Shown: positions 6,150-14,189 of the stretch, one piece after another
How the letters are laid out: each line of letters opens with the position of its first letter
Numbering within the stretch: position 1 is the stretch's first letter
Source of the DNA: Crickella sp963642455
GTDB taxonomy: Bacteria > Bacillota > Clostridia > Peptostreptococcales > Anaerovoracaceae
NCBI GenBank assembly: GCA_963642455.1
Contig: CAVIGM010000024.1
Coordinates: 1-23,219, forward strand
Reading direction: 5' to 3'
DNA: 23,219 bases
The notes under the pieces: model-generated
What the model saw: the letters and a program-made list of their open reading frames with translations, nothing else
Databases searched by the model: none
Told to the model about the DNA's origin: nothing
Program-made: the position numbers and the translations under genes

Positions 6150-7715
6150 CTATATGATATCTATCGTTCTATAGCTTAATGCTTCCGTAAGATGCTCGGC
6201 CTTAATCTCCTCGCTTTCGTCCATATCCGCAATAGTTCTTGCAACTCTAAGTATTCTATTATACGAGCGTGGAGACAGCTTGAGACTTTGATATGCTGCA
6301 TTCATAAGCTCTTTCTCGGTCTTTCCGAGGCTGCATAATTCCTCTAATTCGGAATCTGCTATCGAGCTATTTGGCATCAATCTTCCGTGTTCTCTCGCAA
6401 AATTAAGCCCTCTTTCGACATCGGCTCGAAGGTCCGCAGAGGATTTGCCTTTCGCGATTTCTTTATTCATATGCTCGAAGCTTACCTTCTCCATTACAAG
6501 CCTCATATCTATTCTGTCAAGAATTGGGCCCGAGAGCTTCCTTCTGTAATTATCGACCTGAACGGGCGTGCATTTACATATCTGTTCATCATCTCCATAA
6601 TAGCCGCAAGGACATGGATTTGTGGCCATCACCATCTGGAAATTGCAAGGAAAACGATAAGCCTGGCCGTGCCTGAAATGAATTATTTGCTTATCCTCAA
6701 GAGGTTGCCTTAACGCTTGCAAGCTATCCTTATCGAATTCGCAGGCCTCGTCAAGGAAAAGCACTCCGTTATGCGCCAGGGAGATTTCGCCAGGAATAGG
6801 ATAATATCCGCCACCAAGTAGCCCCGCCTTCCCAATTGAATTATGTGGTGCTCGAAAAGGCCTCTGCCTCAATGAATAATTCATTACACCTGATGCTACG
6901 GAATTTATAATAGCCGTTTCAATTATCTCTTCTGCTGACATTTCCGGCATTATGCTCGGTATTCTTCTTGCGAGCATGGTCTTGCCGCAGCCCGGGCTTC
7001 CCACCATAAGCAGGCCGTGCCTTCCTGTTACTGCGATGCTTATCGCTCTTTTTGCATTCTCCTGCCCGTATATATCCTCGTAATCTAATTCGCTCGCTAC
7101 GGTGGTCGTCTCCGTGTTCATTCTTTCATTCGCCCCGGCAGTCGCTCCTTCGTTCGTGCTTCTACTTCCTTCAGCAGTCACTCCTTCGTTCGCGCGTCTG
7201 CACCCTCCTGTGTTGATTATATCAACGCATTCTTGCAAGCTGCTGATAGGAACAATCTCAGGCCCCTCAAGAATCGAAGTCTCATACAAATTCTCCCGCG
7301 GTATATAGATTCTCTTGATGCCTTCCTTATACAAGCTCATTATCATCGGAAGAACTCCGTCGACATATAATACTCGTGCGTCGAGCGAGAGCTCGCCAAG
7401 AAAGCCGCAATTCCTAAGCCTTGCGGGGTTGACTTTTCCATCAGATGCGAGCACCCCGATAGCAATCGGAAGATCCAGGCAGCTCCCATTCTTCCTTAAT
7501 CCTGCAGGTGCAAGGTTGACCGTAATTCTTCCTCTCGGATATTCGAAGCCCGCATTCATAATTGCGGATTTGATTCTTTCCTTCGCCTCTATTACAGTCG
7601 TTGAAGCAAGTCCGACTATATTGATATACGGAAGCCCTCTTGAAATATCTGTTTCGACTCTTATATTTCTCCCCTCTACGCCCATGCAGACGGCAGTATT
7701 GATTAGTGATATCAT
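6150..7715 (-). CDS. comM: YifB/ComM family Mg-chelatase-like AAA+ ATPase
   Basis: The 521-residue protein has an N-terminal Lon-protease-like (ChlI) domain (about 1-170) starting INTAVCMGVEGRNIRVE with NGSCLDLPIAIGVL. An AAA+ domain follows with Walker A GSPGCGKT (about 239-246), Walker B VLFLDEA (about 318-324) and the cysteine cluster CPCGYYGD...CKC, then a C-terminal helical domain. ComM homologues act as hexameric helicases in branch migration of transforming DNA. The start is ATG 7715 with AGGAG 8 bases upstream; the longer reading from 7748 would overlap yraN. The linker between the two domains contains three imperfect 12-residue repeats (see repeat entry). It sits next to dprA, as in many Firmicutes. 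Confidence 0.95.
   Translation of the reverse strand: MISLINTAVCMGVEGRNIRVETDISRGLPYINIVGLASTTVIEAKERIKSAIMNAGFEYPRGRITVNLAPAGLRKNGSCLDLPIAIGVLASDGKVNPARLRNCGFLGELSLDARVLYVDGVLPMIMSLYKEGIKRIYIPRENLYETSILEGPEIVPISSLQECVDIINTGGCRRANEGVTAEGSRSTNEGATAGANERMNTETTTVASELDYEDIYGQENAKRAISIAVTGRHGLLMVGSPGCGKTMLARRIPSIMPEMSAEEIIETAIINSVASGVMNYSLRQRPFRAPHNSIGKAGLLGGGYYPIPGEISLAHNGVLFLDEACEFDKDSLQALRQPLEDKQIIHFRHGQAYRFPCNFQMVMATNPCPCGYYGDDEQICKCTPVQVDNYRRKLSGPILDRIDMRLVMEKVSFEHMNKEIAKGKSSADLRADVERGLNFAREHGRLMPNSSIADSELEELCSLGKTEKELMNAAYQSLKLSPRSYNRILRVARTIADMDESEEIKAEHLTEALSYRTIDII
7092..7199. repeat. In-frame 36-bp minisatellite in the YifB linker
   Basis: Three 36-bp units (7164-7199, 7128-7163, 7092-7127) encode RRANEGVTAEGS, RSTNEGATAGAN and the more diverged ERMNTETTTVAS. 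At DNA level GCAGTCRCTCCTTCGTTCG occurs at 7138-7156 and 7174-7192, exactly 36 bases apart. The unit length is a multiple of three, so copy-number change would lengthen or shorten the flexible linker without a frameshift. Confidence 0.85.
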
Positions 7716-7738
7716 TTGTAATCTCCTCTTGATTTTGC

Positions 7739-8068
7739 CTATATGCAATTTTCGATAATGCCAAGCTCTATCTCAATCACATCGAAGCAGCAATTATAAT
7801 TGTAAATTCTCTTATCTTCTATATAAATACGCGCGGCTCTAAGCATGTGCATCTGCTTTCTTTCGTCGACAGCCTCCGAAGGGCTTCCGTAAATGTCGTT
7901 GCTTCTTGTCTTGACCTCAACAAAATGCAAGAGGCGATCCTTGATGGCAACGATGTCAATCTCCCCGTATTTGGTATTGTAATTTCTGGCAAGAACCTCA
8001 TACCCTCTCGAATCCAAATATTCAATCGCAAGCTCTTCTCCCGCCTTGCCTATTCTCCTTTTGTTCAT
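7739..8068 (-). CDS. yraN: YraN family (UPF0102) endonuclease-like protein
   Basis: The 109-residue protein has the PD-(D/E)xK-like nuclease core typical of YraN: GEELAIEYLDSRGYEVLARN near the N-terminus, then GEIDIVA followed by HFVEVKTR, giving the E...D...ExK constellation. The precise cellular function of the family is unclear, though it is often linked to recombination or competence genes, as here. The start chosen is ATG 8068 with GGAGG 5 bases upstream; a TTG four codons earlier overlaps that ribosome binding site and is unlikely. It is the first gene of the operon continuing into comM, whose start is 23 bases away. Confidence 0.92.
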   Translation of the reverse strand: MNKRRIGKAGEELAIEYLDSRGYEVLARNYNTKYGEIDIVAIKDRLLHFVEVKTRSNDIYGSPSEAVDERKQMHMLRAARIYIEDKRIYNYNCCFDVIEIELGIIENCI

Positions 8069-8100
8069 AGCAACCTCCAAGTCCTGTAGGCAAGTAATAT

Positions 8101-8132
8101 CACTTTTGAATTAATAAATCAGCACTTTTGAA
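8101..8132. promoter_or_regulatory. Pair of 10-bp direct repeats upstream of yraN
   Basis: CACTTTTGAA occurs at 8101-8110 and 8123-8132, 22 bases apart (about two helical turns), in the 126-base untranslated region between yraN and the HAD-gene terminator. This region must hold the yraN-operon promoter, but I could not find a convincing -35/-10 pair. The repeats are AT-rich, so chance is possible. Confidence 0.4.
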
Positions 8133-8194
8133 AAAAGAGGGATTTTTATGTCGGATATAGGGACTTTTCTGCAAGATTGATAATTTTTCGTCAT

Positions 8195-8232
8195 AGAAAA
8201 AGGGAGCCTACGGCCTTGGCCTAAGCTCCCTT
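8195..8232 (-). terminator. Intrinsic terminator of the HAD phosphatase gene
   Basis: On the minus strand AAGGGAGC (8225-8232) pairs with GCTCCCTT (8200-8207), with additional pairing TAGGCC/GGCCgTA inside, followed by a T-rich tract (8195-8201). It lies 18 bases after the HAD stop codon. Confidence 0.85.
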
Positions 8233-8249
8233 GCGTTTGCTATTCTATT

Positions 8250-9080
8250 CTATTCTTCTGCAAAAGCAAATTTCTCTATCGCCGCCGCAACACCGTCCTC
8301 ATCATTTGTCAGCGTAACATAGTCGGCATATTTCTTAGTATCTCCCCAGGCATTTCCCATGGCAACGCCTACTCCGGCAAATTTAATCATCTCGATATCG
8401 TTAGGCGCATCTCCGCAGCACATAAGCTCGCTTCTGTCAACGCCGAGCCGCTTAGTCATCTCCTCAAGAGCCTTTCTTTTGCATGTTCCAGGCCCGCCAA
8501 CCTCGAGATTGTTAGGAAAAGATGATGTAATCATCGCATTTGGAATTGCTTCTATCACCGCTCTATGTTTCTCAAGCTCGTCGATAGTCTCGAAGAAAAA
8601 ATTTATGTTCTCGATTTCTTCCTCGTGCTCGAGCAAGAGCTTGTGAATGTCCGCAACTGGTTTTCTCGTGCGAAGAACATAATCCTTATTTCTGAATTTG
8701 CAGCCGTTCTCTTTAATATTATTGTAGAAAGCCTCGTCCGCATAAGCGATATTACCTGTAAAAGCCTCTACGAGAATTCCATATTCCTTTGCAATTTGAA
8801 CGGCTCTTCTTACTGCCTCGGGTGCCAGATAATCGCTGTAAATCAGCTTCTTCTCGGTCAAATCGCTTATCTGAGCCCCATTCGATGTAATCGCATATCT
8901 AATCCCCTTAACGCTGAATATTTGCTCAGGAAGCGCCGTATATACTCGCCCTGTCGATACAAGAACATGAATTCCGCTCTCAGCTGCCTTATTTAATGTT
9001 GCTATTGTAGCCTCTGTCATTATGCCATCACTATTTAGTGTCGTGCCATCCAAATCCAAGGCTATCATTTTGATACTCAT
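8250..9080 (-). CDS. Cof-type HAD-superfamily hydrolase
   Basis: The 276-residue protein belongs to the Cof/YidA subfamily (class IIB) of HAD phosphatases. It has motif I DLDGTTL (nucleophile Asp about residue 9), motif II VSTGR, motif III CKRKALEEM with the conserved lysine, and motif IV GDAPNDIEMI for Mg2+ binding. The large cap between motifs II and III is typical and usually gives broad sugar- or nucleotide-phosphate specificity, so the substrate cannot be read from sequence. ATG 9080 has AAGGAG 6 bases upstream. The gene is monocistronic, with a promoter at 9125-9153 and its own terminator, and is divergent from trkA. Confidence 0.93.
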   Translation of the reverse strand: MSIKMIALDLDGTTLNSDGIMTEATIATLNKAAESGIHVLVSTGRVYTALPEQIFSVKGIRYAITSNGAQISDLTEKKLIYSDYLAPEAVRRAVQIAKEYGILVEAFTGNIAYADEAFYNNIKENGCKFRNKDYVLRTRKPVADIHKLLLEHEEEIENINFFFETIDELEKHRAVIEAIPNAMITSSFPNNLEVGGPGTCKRKALEEMTKRLGVDRSELMCCGDAPNDIEMIKFAGVGVAMGNAWGDTKKYADYVTLTNDEDGVAAAIEKFAFAEE

Positions 9081-9124
9081 TTCCAACTCCTTATTGCATT
9101 GCCACTTTGGGGGTAATATACTTT

Positions 9125-9153
9125 ATTATACATTACAATTACTAATTAAATCA
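9125..9153 (-). promoter_or_regulatory. Probable promoter of the HAD gene
   Basis: On the minus strand a perfect TATAAT (9125-9130) lies 17 bases from a weak -35-like TGATTT (9148-9153), giving an mRNA leader of roughly 40 bases. The trkA promoter must lie in the same 149-base AT-rich intergenic region, but no pair of hexamers stands out on the plus strand. Confidence 0.55.
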
Positions 9154-9229
9154 GTTTTATTGCTGATTAATTTATGATTTATTGATACTTTATCGAGGAT
9201 TAATTGATTTATTGAGGTAGGTAAAAGAA

Positions 9230-10597
9230 ATGAAAATTGCGATACTCGGTGCCGGCAAAATGGGCATGAGAATACTTGAGGCTCTTATCGACGGTGACTA
9301 TGACATAGCAATAATTGATACAAACGAGAAGAAGCTGCATCAAATTGAGCTTCAATATGATGTTCTGACCGTTCTTGGTGACGCGCGCTCCGTTGGAATT
9401 CTTAAGGAACTTGACATTAGAGATTATGACTTCCTTCTTTCGTGCACCTCCTCCGATGAGATCAATCTTGTTTCCGCTTCCTTAGCGAAATCCCTTGGCT
9501 GCAAGAAGGTTGTAGCACGAGTAACCGATCCTGTTCACATGGCGCAAATGGATTTTTTGCGTGACCACTTCGGAATTGATGCCCTAATCAACCCTGATAT
9601 GCTTATAACTGGCGAGATTTATCGTTATCTAATTGAGAAATATTCCCTGAGCAACGGAATTTATACTAACAACCGAATCGCCTTGATTGAATATGATTCA
9701 AATAATGAGCCTAAGCTTGACGGCCTTACTATTATTGACTTTCGTAAGCTCCACCCAGATGTTCTGATCGTTGGAATTTCAAGGCATGGGAAGGTTATCG
9801 TCCCTCATGGTAAGGATTCGATTAGAAAGGATGACATCCTATATTTGATGGGCGAGAAGAACCACATGATGGAGTTTTCCAACAAGCTCTTTTCTAAGAA
9901 GAAGAACCCTGAACGTCAGCATATCATGATTGTCGGCGGCGGCAAAACAGGCTTCTATCTCTCGAAGAGGCTCTCCGAATATGGCGCCAATGTTAAGCTA
10001 ATCGAGAACAATCTTGACCGCTGTCACTATCTCAGCAACAACCTTCGAAATGTTATTGTTTTGCATGGAAACGGCACCGATATTAGCCTTCTTGAAGAGG
10101 AAGGCCTCGACGAAATGGATGCCTTTGTAACTGCCACAGGCTTCGACGAGGAGAATCTTCTTCTTGCGCTTACGGCAAAAAATCACGGCATAGATGAGGT
10201 TATCTCGAAGATCAGCCGCGAGAGTTATGACGAGCTCATTTCCACCTTGGGCATCGACGTTGTTCTGAATCCGCTTGACATCAGTGCGAGCGCAATTCTT
10301 GGCATTATCAACGGAGAGAAAAAAGTTCTTTCCTCGGTGCTGCTTCAAGGTCAGGCCGAGCTTCTTGAGCTATATGTTGATTCTTCGATGATTTTCACCA
10401 ATAAACCGCTTAAGATTCTGGATCTGCCTGATTTCTGCATTATTGCTGCGGTAATTCGTGGAAGCAAGACTATCATTCCTAATGGTGATACGGTTATTCA
10501 AGAGGGCGATCACTTGCTTGTTGTGTGCTTGCTTTCGAACATCGGATACATTGAAACGCTTCTTAAGTCGACGCATAAGCACAATTTCTTCGCATAG
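9230..10597 (+). CDS. trkA: TrkA-like K+ uptake regulatory protein
   Basis: The 455-residue cytoplasmic protein has the full TrkA tandem layout: two RCK_N Rossmann domains, each followed by RCK_C. The first nucleotide site is GAGKMG (7-12) with acidic Asp30 at the end of strand 2. The second is GGGKTG (236-241) with Glu259. RCK_C domains cover about 140-220 and 370-452. Family members gate TrkH/KtrB potassium channels in response to NAD(H) or ATP/ADP. The partner TrkH is usually adjacent in Firmicutes but is absent here, so it must be encoded elsewhere. The ATG has a GAGGTAGG site upstream. It is the only plus-strand gene and ends at a bidirectional terminator. Confidence 0.95.
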   Translation: MKIAILGAGKMGMRILEALIDGDYDIAIIDTNEKKLHQIELQYDVLTVLGDARSVGILKELDIRDYDFLLSCTSSDEINLVSASLAKSLGCKKVVARVTDPVHMAQMDFLRDHFGIDALINPDMLITGEIYRYLIEKYSLSNGIYTNNRIALIEYDSNNEPKLDGLTIIDFRKLHPDVLIVGISRHGKVIVPHGKDSIRKDDILYLMGEKNHMMEFSNKLFSKKKNPERQHIMIVGGGKTGFYLSKRLSEYGANVKLIENNLDRCHYLSNNLRNVIVLHGNGTDISLLEEEGLDEMDAFVTATGFDEENLLLALTAKNHGIDEVISKISRESYDELISTLGIDVVLNPLDISASAILGIINGEKKVLSSVLLQGQAELLELYVDSSMIFTNKPLKILDLPDFCIIAAVIRGSKTIIPNGDTVIQEGDHLLVVCLLSNIGYIETLLKSTHKHNFFA

Positions 10598-10607
10598 CGC
10601 AAGAGCG

Positions 10608-10644
10608 AAAAAAAGAGTTGCTGCACTATTGCAGCAACTCTTTT
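10608..10644. terminator. Bidirectional terminator between trkA and ispH-rpsA
   Basis: A perfect 15-bp stem (10611-10625 with 10630-10644) encloses a CTAT loop. T runs follow on the plus strand (10641-10644) and, stronger, on the minus strand (A run 10608-10614 on plus). It serves the two convergent genes. Confidence 0.93.
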
Positions 10645-10664
10645 ATATGTGTGAATGAATCGAT

Positions 10665-12695
10665 CTATGCCTCTTCTACAGGAGCTTCAACTTCTGCAAC
10701 TTCGTCTGCAGCTTCAGCAGCAACTTCTTCAGCTACTTCAACTGCTTCCTCTGCCTCTTCAACTACTTCTTCTGGAAGTGTTGCCTTAATGCTGAGGCTG
10801 ATTCTCTTCTTCTCTGTGTCGATGTCCATGATCTTAACTTCAACAACCTGTCCGATCTTGAGCTCATCGAATACATTCTCTACTCTCTTGTTTGCAATCT
10901 CGCTGATGTGAACAAGTCCATCAAGTCCAGCCTCGAGTTCAACGAATGCACCATATTCCTTAATCTGTACGATTGTTCCCTGAAGTGTCTGTCCAACAAC
11001 ATACTTGTCGCCAACGAGTGACCATGGCTCAGGCTGAGTCTGCTTGAGACCAAGAGAAATCTTTCCCTTTTCTTCGTTCAGTGAAAGAATCTTAACATTG
11101 ATGATGTCACCAATCTTGAGAACCTCTTGTGGGTGCTTAAGCTTGCCCCATGAGATCTCTGAAATATGAAGAAGTCCATCAACTCCGCCGATATCTACGA
11201 AAGCACCGTAGTCGGTAAATCTCATAACCTTACCTTCAACTACATCGCCAACATTCAGGTTTGACCAAATTTCCTCTACTGCCTTCTTCTTCTCGTCAAG
11301 AAGTACAAGCTTTCTTGAGAAAACAGCTCTGTTGCGCTTGTTGTCTACTCTGATAACTCTTACATCAACAATCTCGCCAATCAGTTCTTCAGGATTCTCA
11401 ACAAACTTATCTGAAAGCTGCGACATTGGAATAAATCCGGAGATTTCTTTATAAGCAGCAATTACTCCACCATTTACGGTTCTTGTAAGCTTAACTGAAA
11501 TAACAGTATTGTTCTCCATTGCTTCCTCAAGCTCATTGTAATTCTCAATTGCAACGAGTCTCTTCTTTGAAAGCAGGATTCCGCCTTCCCCCTCATCAGA
11601 TTTGATAACCTTAGCCTGAATATCATCTCCTACTTTGAAGAGATCTCCAAGACTCTGGCCATCTTCCAAAACAACTTCATCCTTGCGAAGGATACCATCC
11701 TTCTTGCATCCCATGTTGACAATGACTGCCTCGTCAAGCACCTGTTCAACCTTGCCTCCGATAATTTCGCCTGGCTTAGGTAAACGTAACGCTTTCTCAA
11801 TGTCATCCATATAATCCATCATAGGATTGTTTTCCACATTCTTTGTGACATTTTCGCTCATACTAGCAATAACCTCCTTGATTATCCATTCAGGCGTCGA
11901 TGCGCCTGCAATTATACCTATTTTATTATATTTGTGTGCATCTTTCAACAGAAAATCTTCTGCATTTTGCACAAAAACGGAATTCTCACAGAATTTAAGA
12001 GAAATTTCGTAGAGCTTTCTTGAATTCGAGCTATTCACATCACCTATTACGACCATCATATCAACAGCTTTAGCAAGCTTCTCGCAGCTATCCTGCCTCT
12101 CCCTGGTCGCATTGCAAATAGTATTATTAAGTTCATATGCAAGATGATTCTCGTCGAAAACCTTCAAAATCTCCTTGAGAACCTCGTGCTTGAAAGTCGT
12201 CTGGCATACCACCAGAGAATTCTCTTTGATACTATCTATTGACGCAAGTGCTTCTTGCGGAGTTTCTATTATAAGCGCGGAATCCTCGCACCAGCCATTC
12301 GTTGCTGTAACCTCAGGATGATCCTTGGCCCCTATTATTATAATGTCTCTTCCTTCCATGTGGGCATCATTTACAAGGGTATGAATCTTCGAAACGAAGA
12401 CGCAGCTTGTATCGATAAGCTTGATTCCGTGCTCGCTCGCATAATCATAGAAACTCTTAGGTTCTCCGTGTGAGCGCACAATAACGGTATCGCCTGGCTC
12501 TGCTTCGGTTAGCGAATCGATATTTAATACCCCTCGCTCCTCAAGATAGGATGTTACCGATTTATTATGAATTAAAGGTCCGCACGTATATAGCTTCCCA
12601 CTGCGGTCTTTGTTGTCTGCTTCGTTAAATGCCATTTCAATTGCTCTTTGAACACCGAAGCAGAAGCCTGATTTCTCAGCTCGTATTATTTGCAT
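10665..12695 (-). CDS. ispH-rpsA: IspH-RpsA fusion: HMBPP reductase / ribosomal protein S1
   Basis: The 676-residue polypeptide joins the last enzyme of the MEP isoprenoid pathway to an S1-type RNA-binding protein, a fusion known in Clostridia. The IspH part (about 1-285) has the three cluster cysteines at about 12 (GFCFGV), 98 (TSCVFV) and 194 (NTICNATRERQ), plus HNKSV, SHG, HPEV with the catalytic Glu, QTT and NSSNS. The second cysteine motif is unusual in having Val where Pro normally follows Cys. Four S1 domains follow, the last two being the best conserved (YGAFVDIGGVDGLLHISE and YGAFVELEAGLDGLVHISE). The C-terminus is an Ala/Glu/Val-rich acidic tail. The start is ATG 12695 with GGGGAG 8 bases upstream; longer readings cross the enolase terminator. 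Confidence 0.96.
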   Translation of the reverse strand: MQIIRAEKSGFCFGVQRAIEMAFNEADNKDRSGKLYTCGPLIHNKSVTSYLEERGVLNIDSLTEAEPGDTVIVRSHGEPKSFYDYASEHGIKLIDTSCVFVSKIHTLVNDAHMEGRDIIIIGAKDHPEVTATNGWCEDSALIIETPQEALASIDSIKENSLVVCQTTFKHEVLKEILKVFDENHLAYELNNTICNATRERQDSCEKLAKAVDMMVVIGDVNSSNSRKLYEISLKFCENSVFVQNAEDFLLKDAHKYNKIGIIAGASTPEWIIKEVIASMSENVTKNVENNPMMDYMDDIEKALRLPKPGEIIGGKVEQVLDEAVIVNMGCKKDGILRKDEVVLEDGQSLGDLFKVGDDIQAKVIKSDEGEGGILLSKKRLVAIENYNELEEAMENNTVISVKLTRTVNGGVIAAYKEISGFIPMSQLSDKFVENPEELIGEIVDVRVIRVDNKRNRAVFSRKLVLLDEKKKAVEEIWSNLNVGDVVEGKVMRFTDYGAFVDIGGVDGLLHISEISWGKLKHPQEVLKIGDIINVKILSLNEEKGKISLGLKQTQPEPWSLVGDKYVVGQTLQGTIVQIKEYGAFVELEAGLDGLVHISEIANKRVENVFDELKIGQVVEVKIMDIDTEKKRISLSIKATLPEEVVEEAEEAVEVAEEVAAEAADEVAEVEAPVEEA

Positions 12696-12740
12696 GTATT
12701 TATCTCCCCATAACAGATTAGCGTCGTGCCCGTCATACAA

Positions 12741-12766
12741 TAAAAACCGGCGGACGAACCGCCGGT
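12741..12766 (-). terminator. Intrinsic terminator after enolase
   Basis: On the minus strand ACCGGCGG (12759-12766) and CCGCCGGT (12746-12753) form an 8-bp GC-rich stem with a TTCGT loop, followed by TTTTTA. It begins 13 bases after the eno stop and ends only 45 bases before the ispH-rpsA start. Confidence 0.92.
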
Positions 12767-12779
12767 AGGTATTGCAAAA

Positions 12780-14060
12780 TTAGAAAAGCTCTCTGCCAAT
12801 GAATTTAGCGCTTTTGCCGAGTGCTTCTTCAATTCTGAGAAGCTGATTGTATTTAGCAACTCTCTCAGTTCTTGCAGGTGCTCCGGTCTTAATCTGATAT
12901 GCATTCACACCGACAACAAGATCTGCGATTGTTGTATCCTCAGTCTCTCCCGATCTGTGTGAAATAATAGTATTGTAGCCGTGCTTCTTTGCAAGCTCTA
13001 TGGTCTCAAGAGTCTCGCTGATGCTTCCAATCTGGTTAAGCTTGATAAGAATAGCATTTGCGCAGCCAAGCTCGATACCCTTAGCGAATCTCTCTGGATT
13101 AGTAACAAAGAGGTCGTCTCCGACAATCTGGATTCTGTCGCCAAGTCTTTCGGTCATCAGCTTCCAGCCATCCCAGTCTTCCTCATCCATTCCATCTTCG
13201 ATGGAAGCAATAGGATATTTATCACAGAAGTCTACCCAGTTCTGCACGAGCTCTTCAGCTGTAAATACTCTTCCTGACTTAGGCATCTTGTATTCGCCAG
13301 GCTTGTCTGTCTTCCAGCCGCTTGCAGCAGCATCGATTCCGATTACGAAATCCTCGCCAGGCTTATATCCTGCATGCTCGATAGCAGCAACGATGTAATC
13401 GAGAACCTCGAATTCATCCTTAAGGTTAGGAGCATAGCCGCCCTCGTCACCTACTGATACAGCATAGCCGTCCTTCTTGAGATCCTTTGCAAGCTGATGA
13501 TATACTTCCGAGCACCATCTGTAGCATTCCTTGAAGCTTGGAGCGCCAACAGGCATAATCATAAATTCCTGTACGTCAACAGTGTTTGATGCATGCTCTC
13601 CACCATTTAAGATATTCATCATTGGAAGAGGAAGAGTTCTTCCGCTAATTCCACCGAAGAATTTGAAAAGTGGAAGCTTAAGAGAAGCTGCAGCAGCCTT
13701 TGCGCATGCAAGTGATACAGCAAGAATTGCATTAGCTCCGAAATTGCTCTTATCCTTAGTTCCGTCTGCCTCAAGCATCAATCTCTCGATTTCGAAAATA
13801 TCAGCTGCATCCTGTCCAATAAGAAGGTCTCTTATCTTTGTGTTTACATTCAAAACGGCCTTAGTAACGCCTTTTCCGCCATAGCGAGACTTATCTCCGT
13901 CTCTGAGCTCGAGTGCTTCGTAGATACCAGTGGAAGCTCCGCTTGGAGTATCTCCATAAGCAATAGTTCCATCTTCAAGTTCAATTTCTGCTTCAACAGT
14001 AGGATTACCTCTTGAATCAAGAATCTCACGTCCAAGCACTCTTACAATCTTTGTAGACAT
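12780..14060 (-). CDS. eno: Enolase (phosphopyruvate hydratase)
   Basis: The 426-residue glycolytic enzyme converts 2-phosphoglycerate to phosphoenolpyruvate. It carries REILDSRGNPTVE (11-23), the mobile loop PSGASTG (39-45), VGDEGGYAPN with Glu206 as acid/base, metal-binding EDGMDEEDW and GDDLFVTN, the catalytic lysine in KLNQIGS and the substrate loop SHRSGETEDTTIADL. The length is normal. The start is ATG 14060 with AAAGGAG 8 bases upstream; in-frame codons upstream lie in the leader. It has its own promoter at 14105-14133 and a strong terminator. Elsewhere in Firmicutes eno often closes a glycolytic operon, but here it stands alone behind the Tad genes. Confidence 0.99.
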   Translation of the reverse strand: MSTKIVRVLGREILDSRGNPTVEAEIELEDGTIAYGDTPSGASTGIYEALELRDGDKSRYGGKGVTKAVLNVNTKIRDLLIGQDAADIFEIERLMLEADGTKDKSNFGANAILAVSLACAKAAAASLKLPLFKFFGGISGRTLPLPMMNILNGGEHASNTVDVQEFMIMPVGAPSFKECYRWCSEVYHQLAKDLKKDGYAVSVGDEGGYAPNLKDEFEVLDYIVAAIEHAGYKPGEDFVIGIDAAASGWKTDKPGEYKMPKSGRVFTAEELVQNWVDFCDKYPIASIEDGMDEEDWDGWKLMTERLGDRIQIVGDDLFVTNPERFAKGIELGCANAILIKLNQIGSISETLETIELAKKHGYNTIISHRSGETEDTTIADLVVGVNAYQIKTGAPARTERVAKYNQLLRIEEALGKSAKFIGRELF

Positions 14061-14104
14061 CGTTATTTCTCCTTTAGTTATAAGTAGCATTGATTTGCTT
14101 TATA

Positions 14105-14133
14105 ATTATAATACGATGCCCCTGTTTCTTCAA
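14105..14133 (-). promoter_or_regulatory. Sigma-A type promoter of enolase
   Basis: On the minus strand TTGAAG (14128-14133) and a perfect TATAAT (14105-14110) are spaced by 17 bases, giving a leader of about 35-40 bases. I see no hairpin terminator in the 56 bases between it and the stop of the last Tad-operon gene. Confidence 0.88.
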
Positions 14134-14189
14134 GGTTGATTAGGTTCAAGTTCTTGCGTGAAGTCTCGGCGGATTGATCGGATAATCTG

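Noticed and set aside
7441..7764. 107-codon minus-strand frame overlapping yraN and the start of yifB
   Set aside because: It is a frame-shifted reading of the yifB N-terminal coding region; yifB itself is intact, so this is not evidence of a frameshift.
10680..10775. Short repeated CTTCWRCT-like runs that could look like a microsatellite
   Set aside because: They are the coding sequence of the low-complexity acidic S1 tail, not an independent repeat element.
10618..10911. 97-codon Ser/Thr/Ala-rich plus-strand frame opposite the 3' end of rpsA
   Set aside because: It is the antisense of the Ala/Glu-rich acidic tail of S1 and starts inside the bidirectional terminator.
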